Part shown: in pieces, positions 61,566 to 64,000 of the stretch
Position numbering within the stretch: the first letter of the stretch is position 1
Layout of the letters: every line of letters begins with the position of its first letter
Assembly: GCA_963725155.1 (NCBI GenBank)
Contig: CAVRXU010000011.1
Span: 1-64,000 of the forward strand
DNA length: 64,000 nt
Direction: 5' to 3'
From: DATDAH01 sp963725155
Lineage (GTDB): Bacteria; Actinomycetota; Acidimicrobiia; Acidimicrobiales; DATDAH01
Notes under the pieces: model-generated
The model's database searches: none
Told to the model about the DNA's origin: nothing
What the model saw: only the letters and a program-made list of their open reading frames with translations
Translations under genes and position numbers: made by a program

Positions 61566-61876
61566 CGGTCTGGGTCACCATCCTCCTCGCCGGGCTGGCC
61601 ACGTACGCCCTGCGCGCCCTTCCGGCCCGCTGGGCCGGTCGCCGACCGTGGCCCGAAGCCTGGCAACGGGCCACGGACGCCCTGGGCCCGGCCGCCTTCG
61701 CGGCCCTGGCCGCCCCGGCGGCGGTCCTGGGATCGGGCTCCGCCACCCCGACGGTGGCCCGACTCGGAGCCGTGGCGGTGGCGATCCCCCTCGCCCGCAG
61801 GACACGGTCCACCACCGCCGTGCTGCTGGTGGGCATGTCCACGTTGTGGCTGGTCACGATCGTGGCCGGCGGTTGA
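61562..61876 (+). CDS. azlD: Branched-chain amino acid exporter, small subunit
   Basis: The protein has 104 residues with four hydrophobic helices (VTILLAGLATYALRALPARW and others), the typical AzlD size. The ATG overlaps the azlC stop, so the two are translated together. Its membrane segments contribute to the transporter's pore. Confidence 0.87.
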   Translation: MTVWVTILLAGLATYALRALPARWAGRRPWPEAWQRATDALGPAAFAALAAPAAVLGSGSATPTVARLGAVAVAIPLARRTRSTTAVLLVGMSTLWLVTIVAGG

Positions 61877-61887
61877 GAGGAGCAGTG

Positions 61888-62037
61888 ATGGCGGGTCTCA
61901 TCGAGGCGTTCGGCGAGGACCGCTTCCGCCGCTGGTTCGGCCGCGAGACGTTCACCGACGGCACCCGCTTCCTCGCTCAAGCCGCCTCGTCGGACAGGCT
62001 CGGCGCGCTGTCCGGTGCCGCGACTGGGGGGCGGTGA
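61888..62037 (+). CDS. Small hypothetical protein after azlD
   Basis: The protein has 49 residues from ATG 61888, preceded by GAGAGGAGCAG, a strong ribosome-binding site only 11 bp after the azlD stop. It starts MAGLIEAFGEDRFRRWFGRE. It may be the remnant of a longer protein, since it stops early. I do not recognise the family. Confidence 0.4.
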   Translation: MAGLIEAFGEDRFRRWFGRETFTDGTRFLAQAASSDRLGALSGAATGGR

Positions 62038-62071
62038 GCTCGCTCGGCATAGGCCGTGCGACGATGTCGGC

Positions 62072-62585
62072 ATGGAGGAGCTCCACCGCTTCGGTCGGTT
62101 CGAGATCGACTTGGCCCGGTTCGAGATCCGATCGGACGGCGAACGGGTTCCCGTGGAGCCACAGGTCTTCGATGTCCTCGCCTACCTGGTCGCCCACCGG
62201 GACCGAGTGGTCACCAAGGGGGAGCTCATGGACGGCGTCTGGGGGGATCGCTTCGTCTCGGAGTCAGCCCTGACCAGCCGCATCAAGGCCGCCCGCCGAG
62301 CCGTCGGTGACACCGGCCGCGCGCAAGCCGTCATCCGGACGGTCCACGGCAGGGGGTACCAGTTCGTCGCCCCGCTCCGCCCCGACCAACCGGGGCCGGC
62401 CGCCTGCGGTGATGGCCGCAGCGGCGGTGCCGGCCGTCAGCGTGGTCCCCCGAACCCACTACGCCCGCTCGGACGGTCGCTCGATCGCCTACCAGGTCGT
62501 CGGCGACGGGCCGGAGGACCTGCTGTTCGGCATCCACCAACTCAAGGGCGTGCCCGAGACCTGGCCCCTCTACGCCGCCTCCTGA
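62072..62585 (+). pseudogene. Truncated, frameshifted winged-helix/hydrolase regulator
   Basis: From ATG 62072 the frame encodes a winged helix almost identical to that of the regulator at 56313 (PVEPQVFDVLAYLVAHRDR, SESALTSRIKAARRAVGD, HGRGYQF). Around 62390-62440 the frame is lost. In the next frame the chain continues as THYARSDGRSIAYQVVGDGP and EDLLFGIHQLKGVPETWPLY. This is the start of the alpha/beta-hydrolase domain that often follows such winged helices. A stop at 62583-62585 ends it abruptly, directly against the convergent citrate-synthase gene. Both a shift and a large 3' truncation are present. Confidence 0.72.
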
Positions 62586-63341
62586 TCAGGCGCGCCCTTC
62601 GACCTCGAGCCAGAGGGGGAGGCCGATCGGGTTCTGGTTCTCCTCGGCGATGTGGGCGACCAGGCCGGCCGTGCGGCCGATGAGGACGAACCCGCGGATG
62701 ACCTCGGACGGCAGGCCGAGGTCGGCCAGGGCCGCTCCCCCGGCGCCGGCGCCGTTGATCGGCAGGTGCTTGCCCGACTGGCGCTCGTGGGCGTCGGCCA
62801 CCTCGGCCAGCAGGCGGAGATGGGGGCCGAGGAGGCCGTCGGCCTCGGCCAGCTCGTAGAGGCGGGGCGTCCGGGGGTCGACGTCGCGGTGCACGGGATG
62901 GCCGAGGCCGGGCACCCGCAGGCCGTCGGCCCGGCGGGCGGCCACGGCGTCGTCGGCGAGGGCGGCCAGGTCGGGCTCGGGCCCGGCGTCGGCCAGCACG
63001 GCGGCCAGGAACTCGGCGGTGTCGCCCGTCGGCCCCAGGAAGACGCTGCCCGCGCCCAGGAGCCCGGCGGCCACCGAGGCCTGCACCGCCTCGGGCGCCC
63101 CGGTGTGGGTCAGGCGGGTGGCCAGCGCGCTGGGCGTGAGGCCGTGGTCGGCCAGCGCCACCAGCACGGCGTCGAGCATGCGCCGCTCGGCCGCGGTCGG
63201 CTCCCGGTGGGTGACCAGGAGGTAGGCCAGCTCGGTCAGCGACAACCGGCCCATGACCTCCGAAGGCAGGTCGAGCCCGCCGACGGTGATGGAGTCGGGC
63301 GTCGACGACCCGATCCAGGAGTGGAAGCGAGGTTCAGCCAA
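62586..63341 (-). CDS. Short citrate-synthase/citryl-CoA-lyase-like protein
   Basis: The protein has 251 residues, about 130-180 shorter than a full citrate synthase. It contains GLGHPVHRDVDPRTPRLYEL, the family's catalytic His and Asp-Pro-Arg region, and HLPINGAGAGGAALADLGLP. This matches short proteins annotated as citryl-CoA lyase or citrate-synthase-like. The start overlaps the ligase gene upstream by 8 bp, so both form an operon. It might cleave or form a C-C bond between an acyl-CoA (from the ligase) and a keto acid. Confidence 0.8.
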   Translation of the reverse strand: MAEPRFHSWIGSSTPDSITVGGLDLPSEVMGRLSLTELAYLLVTHREPTAAERRMLDAVLVALADHGLTPSALATRLTHTGAPEAVQASVAAGLLGAGSVFLGPTGDTAEFLAAVLADAGPEPDLAALADDAVAARRADGLRVPGLGHPVHRDVDPRTPRLYELAEADGLLGPHLRLLAEVADAHERQSGKHLPINGAGAGGAALADLGLPSEVIRGFVLIGRTAGLVAHIAEENQNPIGLPLWLEVEGRA

Positions 63342-64000
63342 GGTCGATCTCCTCCTCGGTGCGGCCCGTGGGCAGCTGGTGCTTCGCGATGCGGTCGGTG
63401 GCGGTGTGGGGCAGCTCGGCCACCACCTCCCACCAACGGGGGACCTTGAACCGGGCGAGGTGCTCGGCGGCGTGGGCCTTCAGGGCGGGCAGGTCGAGCT
63501 CGACGCCGGGAGCGGAGACCACGAAGGCCTTCACCTCCTCCTCGGACAGGTCGGAGGCGACGCCGATGACGGCGGCTTCGACCACGTCGGGATGGCGTTC
63601 CAGAGCGGCCTCCACCTCGGCCGGGCTCAGGTTCTCGCCCCGCCGGCGGATGACCTCCTTCTTGCGCCCGATGAACGTGTAGGTCTCGTCCCCGTTGCGG
63701 CGCACGATGTCGCCCGTCTTCAGCCACCCGTCGACGACCACGGCCGCGGTCTCCTCGGGCATCTCGTAGTACCCCTTCATGATGGCCGGGTTGCGCAGCT
63801 CCAACTCGCCCTCCCCTCCTACCTCGACCTCGGCTCCCTCGGCCATGACCCGGCCGTCGTTGACGTGGCCCAGGGTGGGGTGCTGGCGGACGGCCCCGAG
63901 CGTGCCGTAGGGCCGGGTGCCGTGGCGCCAGACCGTCCCGTACGGGGTCTCGGACAGGGCGTAGCCGCAGGTGATGCGCAGCCCGAAGCGGGCCTCGGCC
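63334..64000 (-). CDS. AMP-dependent acyl-CoA ligase, N-terminus cut by window edge
   Basis: At least 222 residues of the C-terminal part are visible. Motifs are GYALSETPYGT (A5-type), GDIVRRNGDETYTFIGRKKE (A8 hinge with Asp and Arg), and the catalytic Lys region DRIAKHQL. It would activate a carboxylic acid to its CoA thioester with ATP. The frame is open to the right edge. It is translationally coupled (8-bp overlap) to the short citrate-synthase-like gene. Confidence 0.88.
   Translation of the reverse strand, partial: AEARFGLRITCGYALSETPYGTVWRHGTRPYGTLGAVRQHPTLGHVNDGRVMAEGAEVEVGGEGELELRNPAIMKGYYEMPEETAAVVVDGWLKTGDIVRRNGDETYTFIGRKKEVIRRRGENLSPAEVEAALERHPDVVEAAVIGVASDLSEEEVKAFVVSAPGVELDLPALKAHAAEHLARFKVPRWWEVVAELPHTATDRIAKHQLPTGRTEEEIDLG

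Overview
This window is very GC-rich, with third codon positions almost always G or C and frequent GTG and TTG starts. Coding is dense on both strands and many neighbours overlap by 4 bp. Several genes point to Actinomycetota: an F420/PPOX-type oxidoreductase, an HRDC-containing UvrD2-like helicase, a group II truncated haemoglobin, mycobacterial-type DapB-like reductases, a one-component Ser/Thr kinase with an extracellular propeller, and histidine degradation by the HutF branch. Protein style and synteny feel like the class Acidimicrobiia, but that is inference. No rRNA, tRNA, CRISPR array, intact transposase or prophage gene is visible.

Layout. Positions 1-9.5 kb hold a partial gene, a class III aminotransferase, a small nucleotidyltransferase module flanked by direct repeats, a broken sulfotransferase, a universal stress protein, a SulP permease, and a divergent HxlR regulator / FAD oxidase pair with a tandem operator. 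Positions 9.8-13.7 kb hold a GerMN lipoprotein, an SDR, a nitroreductase, a flavodoxin and an EthD protein. Positions 13.75-21.1 kb form a histidine-utilisation operon in the order hutH, hutU, phytanoyl-CoA-type dioxygenase, peptide-deformylase-like gene, hutF, hutI. Positions 21-34.9 kb are housekeeping and accessory genes: two coiled-coil membrane-anchored paralogues, a ppGpp-hydrolase-like HD protein, a kinase with a beta-propeller, two secreted hydrolase-like lipoproteins, MtfA, SDR, PPOX and pirin. Positions 35-41.7 kb contain two helicases (RecQ with a phosphoribosyltransferase tail, and UvrD2-like) around an XRE/nucleotidyltransferase pair, then a TauD dioxygenase. Positions 41.7-50.8 kb hold two DapB-like reductases, a haemoglobin, an ArsR/SRPBCC pair, an aquaporin, a P450, a biotinyl-carboxyltransferase fusion, a hydrolase and a methyltransferase. 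Positions 50.8-53.7 kb hold a TetR/carotenoid oxygenase operon divergent from a 2OG oxygenase across a large inverted repeat. Positions 54.8-56.3 kb hold an XRE regulator, a catalytically dead ClpP-like protein and an active ClpP. The right end has a winged-helix/TPR regulator divergent from an FAD oxidoreductase-OsmC pair, an AzlCD exporter, a decayed regulator-hydrolase gene, and a citrate-synthase-like gene in operon with an acyl-CoA ligase that runs off the edge.

The most unusual feature is a dispersed family of 53-64 bp palindromes. Their ends are conserved (TCGTTCTGG / CCAGAACGA) but the stems vary. At least five copies are present. Three are intergenic and two lie inside coding genes (hutF and the UvrD2-like helicase) without breaking the frame. 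Both coding copies specify almost the same peptide, L-A-P-D-S-x-A-x-A-x-E-S-G-A, which is reminiscent of Rickettsia palindromic elements. A second candidate novelty is the deformylase-like gene embedded in a HutF-type hut operon that shows no HutG in the window. Several frameshifted genes (sulfotransferase, hutH 3' end, a coiled-coil paralogue, the regulator-hydrolase) may be true decay or sequencing errors.
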